Assembly (NCBI GenBank): GCA_942486035.1
Contig: CALNXK010000585.1
Coordinates: 10,001 to 74,000 of the forward strand
Source of the DNA: Porites lobata
Lineage: Eukaryota > Cnidaria > Anthozoa > Scleractinia > Poritidae
Length of the DNA: 64,000 bases
Direction: 5' to 3'
Shown in pieces: positions 1-12,167 of the stretch. The translations under genes were made by a program, and so were the position numbers. The stretch's first letter is position 1, and each line of letters starts with the position of its first letter. Below the pieces are notes generated by a model. The model worked only from the letters and a program-made list of their open reading frames with translations, had not been told where the DNA came from and ran no database searches.

Positions 1-950
1 GACATTCAATGTCATTTTTGATTCTTTTAAGTCTCACTGCCTAACTAATGCCAGTATCAACAGAATGTGCCGCAGCATTACTATCTTTTAGATACCCTAG
101 TTATATTTTATTCCTTGGTGTTTCCGGCGGTAAACAGATATCTTTGTTTCCGGTTTGTTTTTATTGGTTTTAGTCTTTCTCATGTACGAACTTTATTATT
201 TTGTTCTAGGAAATCCCATTCGTGTCAATAACACTGTGAAAGGTACGTCTCGCGGTAATAAGTCGCCGGCAACTGACCCGACCATCCCCGGCCTATAAAG
301 TGCTATAAAACTGACGATAGAAATATGTACATTTGTATTGTATTTCACAACACTGTAGCCTCGCTTGAGCTTGTTAATCAAGGGACTAAGGCGTTGATCG
401 AGGACCCTGGAAGGTGAAAACCATTCCCTATCTGTTATATGTACTGATCGATGGGCACTTTAGGGTCAGAGGCGCGTTGGATGTTTCACATTTCTCTTTG
501 GGTGCTTCATCAAATTAAGGAAAGAGTGTGCTTCGCCTGTTTTTGTGTCGAGGTTCACCTCGAGTACTGTGATTAGAGATCCTGTTTGACTGTACCATTT
601 CTTAGCCAAACGCTCATAATATAAAGTAGCCTGCAGTCGTATTAACATTTTGGGTGGGCGAAATCTTGTTTATGTTCGTATTGTTGTGGCCGCCATCTTT
701 GCTTTTGTGACAGAGGAAGATTGGGGAGAGTAGAAATAGTAACCCTTAGGGTAGGTGCGAGGGCGAAAGAAGGAGAGGGGGGAGGGGTTAGGGTTAGCGT
801 TAACATTCGCGCGCCCGAAGAAAACGCCTGCACTGCTAGCTAAATATAAAGGTCCATCTCATCTCCATGTAAGGGACAGACGAAGTAACTCGAAACGAAA
901 GACAAAACTCAAAGCGTTTTTCAACTTTACTTTCACTTTTTTCTTGTTAG
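1..950. other. No gene identified
   Basis: I see no convincing coding exon here. Small open frames on both strands lack splice context or recognisable motifs. The region probably lies inside or before an intron of the gene whose last exons follow at 951-2066, because a pyrimidine-rich splice acceptor closes it at 949-950. Confidence 0.4.
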
Positions 951-2066
951 GTCGTCTTCATAAATACTGTCGCGCTGACGAAATGCCGCAAGAGACGTGT
1001 TTCATGGCATGTAACTCCTGCGTCAAAAATGGAGGCATCTGGTGTCCAAAGGGTCACGTGGTTGTCTGGATCAATGGTGTCAGGTTAACAAATTTTGCTT
1101 TAAATCTGCCACTTTTTACAAATGATGTGGAACCTTTGTCGTTGGAAATAAAGTCCAGAAAGAAAAACAACCTCAAATGTATGCTATCTTCAAATGCATA
1201 TTAAAATAATTATTGTAGCCATTATCAATACCTTATTAGCCATCCATGAACGAAAATTCCATGAAATAAAAGTGAAAATCCTTTCACGTCATTGCAGGTC
1301 AGTCTTAAGTACAAAGAGAGGCTTCTGCTGGCCAGGTAAATACTTAATATAAGCGTTACTTAACTTTCCTAGCGTTCGTTATCTCGGTGCGCGGTCTTGT
1401 AACCATCGTTGTCTTTCAAATGTCATTCACCAGCCACTGATCTCTCATTGACTCCTGAAATTAAATTCTAGGGGGGCTGTTCACTTTAGATGCCACGAAA
1501 GTTCAGACGTTTCTTACCGGTCATGGAAGCGCTGAATTTCAAGCACATTGTGATTCGCTTGTGCCGATGTACAAACAGTGTTCAGGTATATAGACACTAA
1601 AAGCCCCTGTTCAATTGTTCCAAGGTGCCTGAAGACCCTTTATTTGGTATCACGTCATCTCCGCTTTTACGTGCGGCAATGAATGGCTGAAACAAACTCC
1701 CGCTCTCACATTCCCGTGCAAGTTGAACTTTTAATGTCCTCTTGAATGAGTTCAAATTGAATCATTCTCTCCTAGTACAAGTCAGGCCAAGCCATTCAAC
1801 TTTCTCCCCCTTCAGGAGACCTATTAAGTTAGGTTAGCACACAGATTCTAATCTGTCAATATATAAATGTACTTTTGTTGTTTATTTCAGTGGAGGGTAT
1901 TTGGATCCTGCTTTTGGGTGGCTTCGTGTTCTTTATTCTCTGTTCGTCGTTTCTATACTTCACCTGCCGAGCAGGCACGAAAATTCAGCCGGCTGACAAA
2001 CGACGAAGTCCGAGTATTTCCGATAAATCTCTAACTTCGCAAGATGGCTTCCTTTCCAGCAGATAA
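951..2066 (+). CDS. 3' exons of an unrecognised single-pass membrane protein
   Basis: Four consecutive exons can be chained with matching phases: 951-1083, 1298-1335, 1472-1585 and 1891-2066, each bounded by AG and GT, with a TAA stop at 2064-2066. The joined reading frame starts with a cysteine cluster (ETCFMACNSC, then IWCPKG and GFCWPG) that resembles a small PSI-like disulfide domain. A short linker follows, then a strong hydrophobic segment (IWILLLGGFVFFILCSSFLYF) and a basic, serine-rich tail of about 35 residues. This suggests an extracellular Cys-rich domain, one membrane pass and a short cytoplasmic tail. The 5' exons were not found. I do not recognise the family, and the PSI resemblance is only by cysteine spacing. 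The first exon (951-1083) is less certain than the last two. The gene is convergent with TATDN1. Confidence 0.55.
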
Positions 2067-2077
2067 CGCTAATTAGT

Positions 2078-2263
2078 AAAATCCAACTAGTGGTCTATTA
2101 TCAGTGATGCGTTCTGATTGGTTGAGCTATTACTAGGCTATATGTTATAGCCCACTAGTAACGAAAAGCGCCGGCTTTGAAAACCAAAACGATGGCGGCT
2201 GAATCGCGTTTCGGTAGCTTAAGTTATTGTGTCTCGATATTTTTGACCAACTAGTTGGATTTT
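2078..2263. mobile_element. MITE with AAAATCCAACTAGT ends
   Basis: The segment begins with AAAATCCAACTAGT and ends with the reverse complement ACTAGTTGGATTTT, with an AT-rich, non-coding interior. It starts 12 bp after the stop codon of the preceding gene, so it probably lies in that gene's 3' UTR. The target duplication is not clear. Confidence 0.6.
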
Positions 2264-2989
2264 ATTGTAAAACGTCGATAGGTTATGCTAGCTTACATCT
2301 GCTTGACTCAGACAAGGCTTTTGAAAAGAATTGGTTGATTTAACAAGAAACTGGCTCAGGCAGTTTCATTTTTTGTTTAATGCTTTTATTTTTATGACGT
2401 AACATATTGACGAAACTCATTTGAGTTTATGACACTACTTAGTTTTTTTTAAATTGCTTTAAAGTTACAGCCCTTTTGGGTGAAAATTTTTCAAATATTC
2501 ATTGTCAATTCAACATTATAAAAAGTCCATTCCAGTTTGTAAGTAATTATCAATGTTAAAGTAAATAGCAATCCATGTAACTGCATTGTTGAATGGAAAG
2601 AATCTAAGGGCCCTTTCCAAAAGTCAGAACTGGCCGGCCAGTCCGGTCATTTTGAAAATGAAATATTAGTCTTTTCTGGAAATTTTTTACTGAAAACTCA
2701 TCACATCCGTGCATAAATATACCATTTACAAATAAACTGATCTGGCTGAATAGTTCCTGATCAATAGTGGAATTCTCCTTACGACTAAACTGGTAAGGCC
2801 AGCCAGCTCTGATAAATTGTAAGCGCCGTTAGTCTCTCTCTTGGAGCCAAGATGGGCGCGATCGAATAAGGCAGGCAGTATTGATCACTCGTAACCTAAT
2901 ATGCGTTTTTCTGAAAATTTTTGTCCTTTGGGGATCAAAGTATCAGTGGGATCAGATGCTAGTGGAAAACAGTATAACAAGACTATCTG
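2264..2989. other. Non-coding stretch between convergent genes
   Basis: This is the space between the 3' end of the membrane-protein gene and the TATDN1 stop codon. I see no open frame with coding character. A TTTATT at about 2386 would read AATAAA on the minus strand and is a distant candidate poly(A) signal for TATDN1. Confidence 0.35.
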
Positions 2990-5900
2990 CTAGCTGAAAA
3001 ACAAATTTAAGGTATTTTCGTAAACACTTTGAGCTAGGCTTTCCACATCTTCTCCACGGCATCCCGCAACAACTTCAAAGACTTGACTATAAAACAAACA
3101 AACCACAAAAAACAACAGTTTCTTCAATAGTAACTTAACATCTTTATGCATTTCACAATCGTTAGGATCACAAGTCAGCGGGCTCGTTCCCTGACTCCCA
3201 TTTTCTTTGAAAAGCCTAATAACTCTACTGACGTCCCCGGAGCTCCCACGCTTTAAAACTTCCTTCAGGCCTTTTCTCTCGACCCAACTGACTGCCTCTA
3301 AGTCTCCGGGAATGATGACTCTAATGACTTTATATAACAGAAAGTAGTGAGTTCCTGCTGTACTTACACAATGTTGGCGGGCTCATTTCGTCCCTTGACG
3401 CAGAGTCCCTTCTCCCATTTTTCTTTCTTTTTGGTTTCAAACTTTGTTTTGATGTGCTTAAAACCGGCGTGGGTAGGACGTACATCACACCATGGCGCAT
3501 CTGAACACGAAATAATGATATTAATGAAAAAGATAGATGTATACACGCTAAAAATACGTTAAAATCTGTCTGTCAGGTGCCTGTCTCATGAAACCTTAGT
3601 TTGGAGATACTAGCCATTAACTGGAAGGGCAACCGCCCAACACAGAGCTCAGTGCAAACACAAATATAAACATTATTGACTAACTGCAACAAAAAGTTTG
3701 GCTGGACTAGCTAGCACGACAAATAAATAAAGAAAATCCTTTCTACGAAAACCATACCTGTTTCAAGTAATAATCTATCGGTAGGAATTGATTTCATGGC
3801 CTCAATGTTTTCTTCAGTTTTCAGCGAACTAAAAGACAAAAATGATCTTGGAAACAGAGCACTTGTGATGTGATATAAATCAACGCCCTTCACGTTTTAC
3901 ACCCACATTCAAGAAACTGAAAATGCAACCTGATAAGGTACGTGAACAAGGAGCCATCAGAGATCCCGCGTCCAACTACGCCTTTTTTTTAGAGTTTTTT
4001 TCACCGCACCTGATTTTATCCGCTGACCAGCAAAATCATACAAGGACATATATACATAGCTGGACTGAGCATAAGCAGCTCAGCTTAAAACGGAACTTAG
4101 CGAGCAAACCAAAGCGTACAAACAGGGATAGGTGAACCCTGCTTCAATAGACCACGTGGCTTAAAATGTAAACTAGTAATCCAAGAAAATGAAGTTGACG
4201 TGGAATAAGCTTTACCGTTTACACCCTAGCCTAAAGTTAAGCACAATGTCGTCATCCTGTAGTGGTTGAAAACTGCGTCTGACTTACCATCCTGTGATAC
4301 CGATGTATAAACCTTGATCCAAATAATCAGCTGCCTCTTCCTTTGTGCCGGTGAAACAGTGAGCCTTAAAATTAAATAACAGGGTCATTGGACATAACTC
4401 ACACCACGTTTGAAGTAAAGAGTGCATGACATTATTATGCGTCAAGAACGTCATCGACGTCATGGGTCTTTGCCTTAGTTTAATCTTCTATCACCGAAAA
4501 TTAATAACTATTACTTTTTTCCTTGGCGCAGTCATTTTCAACTGCAGACAGGTATTACTCTTTTTTCCTGTTCGTTCGTTCGTTCGTTCATTCGTTCATT
4601 CATTCATTCATTCTCTGAGCAAGTTGTGCATGGTAATGAAGATAAAGGCAATTATGCATCAAGACTCGAAACATGAACATTTCTATGAAGTCCTTTCCCT
4701 TCCTCTTCTCTGTCTTTTCCCACAATTCCATTGTTGTCCTTCCTTTTTAGCCTATCGAAATTTGTTTTTGTTCTTTTTACTTCACTAACAATCCTTGGGC
4801 GCTTTCTTTAGTTGTAGGATAGTGTATTGTATCGCTGGTGAAGAATGCCAACTCACCACTCCTCCAACAAATCTGTCCCTATTTCGTCTTATTATATCTA
4901 ATAAAATCATAAAAAAGAAATAAGATACATCGCACTAATGAAATAGTAGATTATTTGATGACACGCCAAAGGTAAACTAAACTTGAGAAAAAAATATTGA
5001 CGTTTAAATTCTCCAAACAACAACAACTTATTTGGCTAGGTTTAACATAATTCAGAGCATTTTTGTAGCGGGTTCGTTTTGCAGAAAGCCCCAGATTTCG
5101 ATATCGCCGGCGAAATCATAAGTCCCGTGCAAACAGACGCAACATTGTTGGGAGTTGTTGCGTCCGTTTGGACGTATCTAAAAGTTTGATCGGTTTCAAA
5201 CTTTGCGCAACAACTCCCAACAACACGCAGCAACATGCAACAGGGCGTACAAACAGACACAACATGCAAGCAGCATTGTTGGGAGTTTGTTAGCCAACAA
5301 TGTTGCGTCCGTTTGCACGGGGCTTAAAGTAAATATTTTGTATCCGAATTTAATACTGTCGGATTAAATGATGTGTGTATACGCTTGGGATTCTGTATAA
5401 CCTAATAAATCTGTAGTAAATCTAGAAAAACTCCTCATAGTGTAAACTTAATTTTAAACGGTTTCTGCAGCGACATCTGTATCTTTCCAAATACACTAAA
5501 AGTAAAGAAAATATTTCATGGGATCCTTAATGCAACTGAACTTTATTACTTCATCCGAATTTGACATGTCCAAAATTATGGCAAGGTGTAATTTAACACT
5601 TGAAGTTTTCACATATTCTTATCATACAAATGCAAAGGATGAAATTAAAAGTTATATATTATAAGTTATTCTAAAATACATATTTTTAGTATTTCCTGGC
5701 AAGACCTTCTACATTAAGTGTAATTGCCATCTTGAAAGCTTACACCCAGGCATCACTAGACGCATCGGTGGTCCAAGATGTAAGTTAAAACCTCCGGGAA
5801 GAGGCTGACGGTTCCATTTCACTGCATGCTGATAGTTTATATGCGTCATAACCCACTTACAATAATGTCGTAGAATTAAGCTTACGTTACAAATATTATG

Positions 5901-6314
5901 TTGTGAAATTTGAATTTTATAGAGATATTTTTCAGTTTTGCTGATTAACCAAACTCAACTTCAGTCGCATTGAATGCGGGCTTATTTCGAAAGAGCATAT
6001 GGATCTAAAAAAGGAAGGCGGCTCGCTGAGTTGCGGCTGCATTATTCCCTCTTTGTAGATTTAAAACTTACCGATGAAATCTTGATGTGCACTTCTCGAA
6101 TGTAAAAACATTGGCAGTTTAGTTTCTTCAGCTAATTGAAACTGTTTCTCAAAATATCTAAAATGCAAAGCAAAAAGAAAAAAAGCAATTAAAGATACAT
6201 ATACAGGCAAAGTATGCCTTCTTCAAACACCGCATGGAACGAAAGTAAAGAATGATCATCGCAGTGAATTTTCCAATTTAAGCAATTGGAAAGAAGAAGC
6301 CTGAAAAAATCAAA

Positions 6315-6346
<32 letters not shown>

Positions 6347-8205
6347 GTTACCGGTATGGAACATTAGATAACCTGGGACTCGCAAGGAAAGCTACATATG
6401 ATTATTTCAGTTTTCATCAGTTTGAGAAAGATTATCTGGTTGATACTTTTAACTATTGTGAGGACGAACCAGCTAACACAAAAAATCATATAAGCCCTTT
6501 TTGAGATAAGGAAATGAACTTGAAACACAGGCTCTACTGATACAAGTAGTTATGAAGCACAGTGGTTACCAAGACAGTGGACTTTACATACTTTAACTGA
6601 ATTTCCTTTGGACAAAAATGAGTACGGTCATAATCTGACAAACAAAAAAGAACAAAAGAGTTGACTTCAAAACTGGGTTTCCATAGTAGCGACGTATACT
6701 TCGCGCTTACTTTAAACCTTTTGACAAGGTAGCAGAAACTATTTATGTTAACTTTGCTTATCTCGGTATATAAGAGACGGCTTATTGCGTGGCTGTTTGC
6801 AGAGTTGTTTTATATATGATATATACACAGGAAGTACCGAGGTGTCCCAATGGCACAAAGCTGACAACTGTAAAAGCACCATTTTATCAATGACAAAGTT
6901 GTAAAAACCTTTTCATTGATATTCTTTGTTTGTATCCTCTCCGGCTCACTCTAAAGCTGAATTTAATAAAATTAAAAGAAGCTTACTAGCAAGCTAAATT
7001 ACCTTCTTTGAAATAGTAATACTACTTCAATGTTATAATTATGCTACTTACATTACATATGAGAGAGATGTTTCCAGTCATTCAAACAGTCGGCTCGAAA
7101 GGAAAAATTTGAGTACTGGAGTCGAACCTATCACCGTTTGGTTACTCAGTCCAGATGCTCAACCATTGAGCCACAGGAGACTCGTGGGAGCTAAGACCAA
7201 TAAACTAGGTTTCTTCCGAACTGCCTCCGTCACTGGCTGAAAAACATCTTTCTCAACTATTCACTAGACTTAAAATTCACCATCACATTTCTGTCATCAA
7301 GTTATAAAATTATAATATCTACTGGTAGTAGTGTGGAGCGCACCAGAAGCATATAATATGCTTCTGAGAGTACCAACAAGGCCTCATTTTTGAGAAATTG
7401 TTATCTTGAAATACATTAGTGTCGATGATATCATATATTCTTGCTTTAATTTTTGCTTTTGTTCTTAAATGCTGTGGATTAACACGTTGGACAGGTTTTC
7501 TAGTTATTCCTAGGTCGATGAATGTCTTTATTGGTTCATTTAAGTTGTCGACGAAATAAGCGCTAACCCGCCTGTGAGTTCAAAACGCTGAGTCGTAACG
7601 TAATTATGCAAGTTCTATTTCCTGTTGCTGTCATTGTCCAACAAATGGTTCTAGTTCCCCTTTACTGATTCTTGGCACCCAAATCGTACATATTAATGAG
7701 TTTGAAGGCAAGCTAACTCTCTATAGTCCTCTGTCACCAAGCGATCATATGTGATTCTCCACATTAGAGATCGGTGCTCGATCACAGGAGGTTTGGTCGC
7801 TGCTGTTACAACTGGGTTAGGGTTTAGGTTCACGTTAACTGGGTCGCACCCTGGCACTGTGCATATCCTGAAAAAAATCTACTTTGGTGATCCCTTACCT
7901 AAACCACATTCACCAACAGCTACCACTTTTCCTTTATTGTCCTGAGCGATAGTAATCAGTTGATGAAGATAATCACTTGGATCCAGTCCATCTTGTTCAA
8001 ATTCACTACAACGTGTCGGGTGGCAACCAACAGTGCAGTGAAAAGATGCTACACGAAAAAGAAATAAAGGAGGCAAGAGATCATGAAGACAGCGCACGAC
8101 AGCAAAGAGAAAACTTTGAGAGAGTAATAAAAAATAGCTACCATTTGTTCTGGCAAGTTCTAAAGCATTTTGACTTTCAGATAAATTTCCTGCTGTGATA
8201 ATCAT
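2990..8205 (-). CDS. TATDN1: TatD DNase domain-containing protein 1 (5' exon(s) not found)
   Basis: Nine minus-strand exons in consistent phase: 8142-8205, 7899-8048, 6592-6634, 6072-6157, 4857-4897, 4288-4364, 3758-3828, 3368-3500 and 2990-3086 (TAG stop at 2990-2992). The product is a TIM-barrel metal-dependent nuclease of the TatD family. Diagnostic stretches in order are MIITAGNL, TVGCHPTRC, VAVGECGLD, FCPKEIQLKYFEKQF, LPMFLHSR, VAHCFTGT, LYIGITGCS and LLETDAPWC, then THAG and RNEPANIVQV. The visible metal ligands of the family are present: Glu in GECGL, His in FLHSR, His in AHCF and Asp in ETDAPW. The family's DIGxNLTD start should lie upstream of 8205, but I could not find it, so the first exon or exons are missing, diverged or far away. 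Introns hold SINEs, a MITE and a tetranucleotide repeat. The identification is strong; expression is not known. Confidence 0.93.
4571..4613. repeat. Tetranucleotide microsatellite (CGTT/CATT)n
   Basis: About ten tandem copies of a four-base unit, drifting from GTTC to ATTC along the array. It lies in a TATDN1 intron. Confidence 0.85.
5120..5325. mobile_element. MITE with CCCGTGCAAAC ends
   Basis: The left end (AAGTCCCGTGCAAACAGACG) and the right end (reverse complement AAGCCCCGTGCAAACGGACG) form near-perfect inverted repeats. The interior repeats the phrase CAACATTGTTGGGAGTTGTTG on both strands, so the whole unit can fold back on itself. It is non-coding and sits in a TATDN1 intron. Confidence 0.65.
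6310..6353 (-). mobile_element. tRNA-derived SINE fragment
   Basis: On the minus strand a B-box GGTTCGAATCCCG is flanked by short complementary arms, as in the T-arm of a tRNA. No A-box or acceptor stem is seen, so this is a SINE or tRNA remnant rather than a working tRNA. Confidence 0.45.
7111..7185 (-). mobile_element. tRNA-derived SINE head
   Basis: The minus strand shows an A-box (GTGGCTCAATGGTTGAGC) and a B-box (GGTTCGACTCC) at tRNA spacing. The two ends do not pair as an acceptor stem. This is the pol III promoter head of a tRNA-derived SINE inside a TATDN1 intron. Confidence 0.6.
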
Positions 8206-9419
8206 CTGGAGGAGAGAGAAGGAATTTGTTAAGTACATAATTTACCATATTTCGTAGATTATGAACAGAAATGGTAATGCATCAGGGTAGAACATTGCTC
8301 ATGGTAGGAGACTATCTACTCGCTTGACTGTTAGCCTGAGTAGCAGGCGCTTGATTAGTACGGGGCGCAAGAAAGGATGCGTCCTTCCTACTGCCTGCTA
8401 CGCAGAATACTTGATTGTTAAACAATGTCCATCTCGTAACGCAGCAGACATATAGTTACAATCGACGTTGATACAGTGACCAGCCATGTTTGATCCACAA
8501 CCCGTAATGGAAACCAGAACTCGTAACCCTAAACCTGTAAATAGCGGTCTTAGACAGGAGGGAAAACAATGACTGGCTGCTTGACAAAGAGAACAAATGT
8601 GATTGAAGTGTTAATATAAGGTTCCAGACAAAGAATCGAAAACTTACAATCAAGACATTTTAGCAAAACCAAAAAAAAAGTTCACATCGAAAAACCACCA
8701 GAATAATCAAGTTTACAAGGGTGGAGAGGAGAGGAAAGGTTTGCGCACCAACCATGACAAAGCTTGGTTATAGGTTAAAAGCTACCCGTGAACTGGAACG
8801 AAACGATGCGGAAAATTTGTCCTTGTGTTTATCCGCCGTCATTCCTAGCAACGAGGAGTTGTAAAACCAAAGCGAATTTGCATTAAGAACGATATCGTGA
8901 CCGAAATAAAACCAACGAAAGAGGAGAGATTTCAACAGCTTAGGCTGATACCCTCGATTATCTAAACTAGTTTTCAACCTGCTTCCACAGGCCGTCATTT
9001 TTTTCAGCAATAGGTGCTTAGATTCTGGGGCACGCTGTGGTTCAAGCAAGTTTTGAACTTTTAAAAATCATTACCGTGTTTCTACGCTTAACGACTGGTG
9101 CTCAAAAGAAATTTATACTTCCCAAGTACTCGTAATAACAACAACAACCATGGCTTCTTACACTACTTTTGGTATTTTATTCCTTACAAGAAACATCATC
9201 ACATTGAATGGGCAGTTTCCCTCCAATGGTTGTTTTAACACTGAACAGTCTAAATTTACGTAGGGTTAATGTGGCTTTTGATCTTCAATTTATGACTCAG
9301 AATATTGCCAATAAACGTCCTCTTCTAATTAGACTAAATTTAGATGCTTTCTGTTTCAATCGGTTACACAATCAGCGGGTAGCGCTGATCCATCCCTTTA
9401 TACAACTCTATTCCGGCAT
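8206..9419. other. No gene identified; possible TATDN1 first intron
   Basis: The missing 5' end of TATDN1 would be expected in or beyond this stretch. I searched both strands for a frame encoding the family's N-terminal Asp-Ile-Gly motif and found none. Several open frames of 60-90 codons lack splice context. Confidence 0.35.
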
Positions 9420-10211
9420 TTAACGGACTATGTTGGCTCCATTAGGAGGTCCGGGAGGGTAGTCACCTTTGTATCCTCCACCCTGTCCAGTCCCCTTTCC
9501 CGAACCTTTATTAGCAACTGTTTGGCCGCTGACTTTGATGAAGATCATCCGGGCGCCAGTTACCGTGTACAATCTATACGCCTCTTGACCAGTTGGTGGG
9601 TAATTTGTCTCGCTCTTGGCAGCTTGCCCAGCATGATTACAACAACCGCATGTTGGGATAAGTATCATAAAAGAAATATCATGTTGTGGCTTCTGGGACG
9701 TACAGTAGACATGAGCTGTGGCGCGGGCGGGTTGTGGACTGCTTGGTGTACAGCGTTGGTTTGGGCAGTTGTAAACACAACACTTCTCGTCGGTGACAGA
9801 ATTACCCGTGCACTTTTTCCACAGTTCACCAGCGCTTCCAGTTTGCACTGGCGTTGCGATAGTTGTTGCACGATCACCGGTTGTTAAAACTGCATGAGTA
9901 AAGGCCAATGACCAGCCCGGCTTTAATCGATAGGTTCCGTCACGACGGTCATCAAAAGCGTCTTGAAAAACTTGTGAAGTAATGCCAAAGGACGCTGGAA
10001 AAGAAGGACACGTACCGGATGATGCCGCCATGTTTCTCAGGGATGTGTAATCGTGAACTGCTTTCCTGTGCTTTCCCTGTTCTAACTGATAGGACTGTTT
10101 ATATGCAAAAGGATAGCTTGGGCGTGACATTGTTAGGTATTTAAGATATTTTCCGCATTTGAAAGTTATACACCAACAGATCTCAAAACAGCTGACGTTT
10201 TTCGATTTCAA
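9420..10211 (-). CDS. Intronless cysteine-rich hypothetical protein
   Basis: A single uninterrupted minus-strand frame of 263 codons, or 237 if the second in-frame ATG (MSRPSYPF) is the start, which I prefer because the first 26 residues look non-coding. The protein has no obvious signal peptide or transmembrane segment. Its middle is rich in cysteine (KKCTGNS, EKCCVYNCPNQRC, PTCGCCN) and its C-terminus is rich in Gly, Pro and Lys (GSGKGTGQGGG, DYPPGPPNG). I do not recognise the family. The length, the lack of introns in an intron-rich region and the low-complexity tail fit either a small lineage-specific gene or a processed copy. Antisense frames on the plus strand look like shadows. Confidence 0.5.
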   Translation of the reverse strand: MKSKNVSCFEICWCITFKCGKYLKYLTMSRPSYPFAYKQSYQLEQGKHRKAVHDYTSLRNMAASSGTCPSFPASFGITSQVFQDAFDDRRDGTYRLKPGWSLAFTHAVLTTGDRATTIATPVQTGSAGELWKKCTGNSVTDEKCCVYNCPNQRCTPSSPQPARATAHVYCTSQKPQHDISFMILIPTCGCCNHAGQAAKSETNYPPTGQEAYRLYTVTGARMIFIKVSGQTVANKGSGKGTGQGGGYKGDYPPGPPNGANIVR

Positions 10212-12167
10212 GCCCTAGAGTGGCTAGCATTCGAGTTCCCTGCCCTACAATCTCTTTGTAGCTTGGTGGCTCCAGTGATGTTTATACTTGCCACTGGAAC
10301 AGGATTATTATCCTCTTATAAAAATACACTCGTTGTATGCTTCCTCACTGAGCGCATGAGTCCATGACTGTTCTTTGTTGTTAACATTCCGTATTGCCTT
10401 ATTCTTATATTTTGCAAAATTTTGTTTTCAGCAACTGATTATGTTTTCTCATTAAGTAAGTTTTTCTACTGAACAACGATGTGGATTTTTTTCAAACAAC
10501 TTTTACGATAATAGCTGATGTAAACCAAAGCTTATTTGCTACGAACCTGTCTGATTTTTTACTTAACGAGTAACAGGAAGTTTTAACAGACGTATTATTT
10601 ACATCCGCTCTTTAAGTAGCGGATACAAACTATACACTTCCCGTCCTACTTGAGGTTGTTTTAGGTTCATACCTAAAGAGAAGTTTCATTCTTGTGATGT
10701 TGATAAGTGCCAGGAGCAAAATGTTCAGACAAAAAATACTACTTTGCAAAGCCTTTTTAAAATTTCGACAAACAAAATTCATATTCAGACAACCATTTTG
10801 CCGTCATTCCAAAGTAATGAAAACAATCACCTTAAGAGAAAAGAAGTCATTAGTCATCTCGGGAGTGAATATTCAATAGTTGTTATTTAGAAAGGAAATA
10901 TGCATTACTGACCAAGGGTTAGGTCAGTCAGCATGGCTGGATATTAGCCAAGTTCTTTTTCAAGTTTTCATGGACCGAGGTGAAGCGGTTGAGATCATAA
11001 CAACACAAAAACGAACAAGATTAATATTCATCCATCTTGACCGAACAAGCTTTGTAAATTAAGGATTATGTGGTGGCCAAGACAACTTTTTTCTTCTAAG
11101 ATCAACGCTGGAAATATAAGCCCATATCTTGCACGCCAATGCAGTCAATCACAACAAAGAATTAGTTTTATTTTGCCCGCTTGCGGATTCAGCCACATAA
11201 AAGCAAGCACTATTGCATTAATGTAGCTAGTTTAGAAAACAAAACCTGAAAGGAAAAAATTAAAAATGCCTGAGCTTTTGACCTCTTTTAAACTCTTTCT
11301 CCTGTTCATATAAAGTGCTATATTATCCAGAAGCAATTTAAGCTTATTCAAGCCAAATATATGCTGTAATAAGCCTCCCTTTTTTCTGAAAGTAAAAAAC
11401 TTTCGGATGACATCGTGTCGAAGTCCACAGTGTAGTACTTTAACTTAAACTTTATTGAATTCGTTGCATGTTATCAATTAATATGTACACAAAAAATATA
11501 AAATACGTTAAATAGAGAAAAAAAGTAAAATAAATAAATAAATAAATATTGCAACTGGGGCAGGAGACAGCACAATGTCCCAATTGATATCTTGCCCCAA
11601 GAACCAAATGAAACAAGACGCTACGAAGCGTACACTTCGGCGTCGTGGTAAATGCGGAGGAATAGTAAGAAATGAAATATGGTAAGAGTAAGGTATTAAT
11701 TTGTGAAATTATGGGATTTGTCAGGATATTCTGAAAAAAAACAACATCCAAGAGGCCTACTTTCCAAAAACTAGCATTTCGGGACAAATTGTCTCTGAGA
11801 TACTAGCCCAGTTATGCTCTGATGACTCCATACAAATCCGTCTAAATTTGACTTGGGTCTTAACGTTTACACCTAGGTCAAATATGAGGTTACTGGCGGT
11901 GAATAACAAGTCTAACAAAACAAACAGTGAAAAAAGAATTCTCTATTTTTCTCAGTCACATCAGGCTTCAAAAACAGAATGGCAGTCTCATGTACTGATT
12001 AAAGAAATGCAAGGCATGGGTAAGGAGTCAATTACGTTGAGCATGGAATTGGCTAAAACTCAGTGTTACCAGTTCGAATGTTTTGAGGATAATTATTCAC
12101 TGACTATCAGCACGCAAAGATGTCGGATTAACTCAAGGAAGTTTAATAGCAAAGAAACATAGCCTTT
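10212..12167. other. Intergenic; no gene identified
   Basis: AT-rich DNA with scattered 60-110-codon frames on both strands and no recognised motif. Around 11450-11600 the minus strand ends in an (ATTT)n-like tail, which may be the 3' end of an old retroelement; this is weak. Confidence 0.35.

Noticed and set aside
755..1204. Single 149-codon plus-strand ORF
   Set aside because: The first two thirds are low-complexity purine-rich sequence. Only the part after the acceptor at 950 looks coding, so it was treated as an exon of a larger gene.
7111..7185. Possible functional tRNA gene
   Set aside because: No complementary acceptor ends and a distorted D-arm; called a SINE head.
7330..7368. Hairpin with AGAAGCATAT/ATATGCTTCT arms
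   Set aside because: A short palindrome in an AT-rich intron; no terminator or RNA gene context.
9522..9887. 121-codon plus-strand ORF
   Set aside because: Antisense to the longer 9420-10211 frame and without motif; the minus frame has the better composition.
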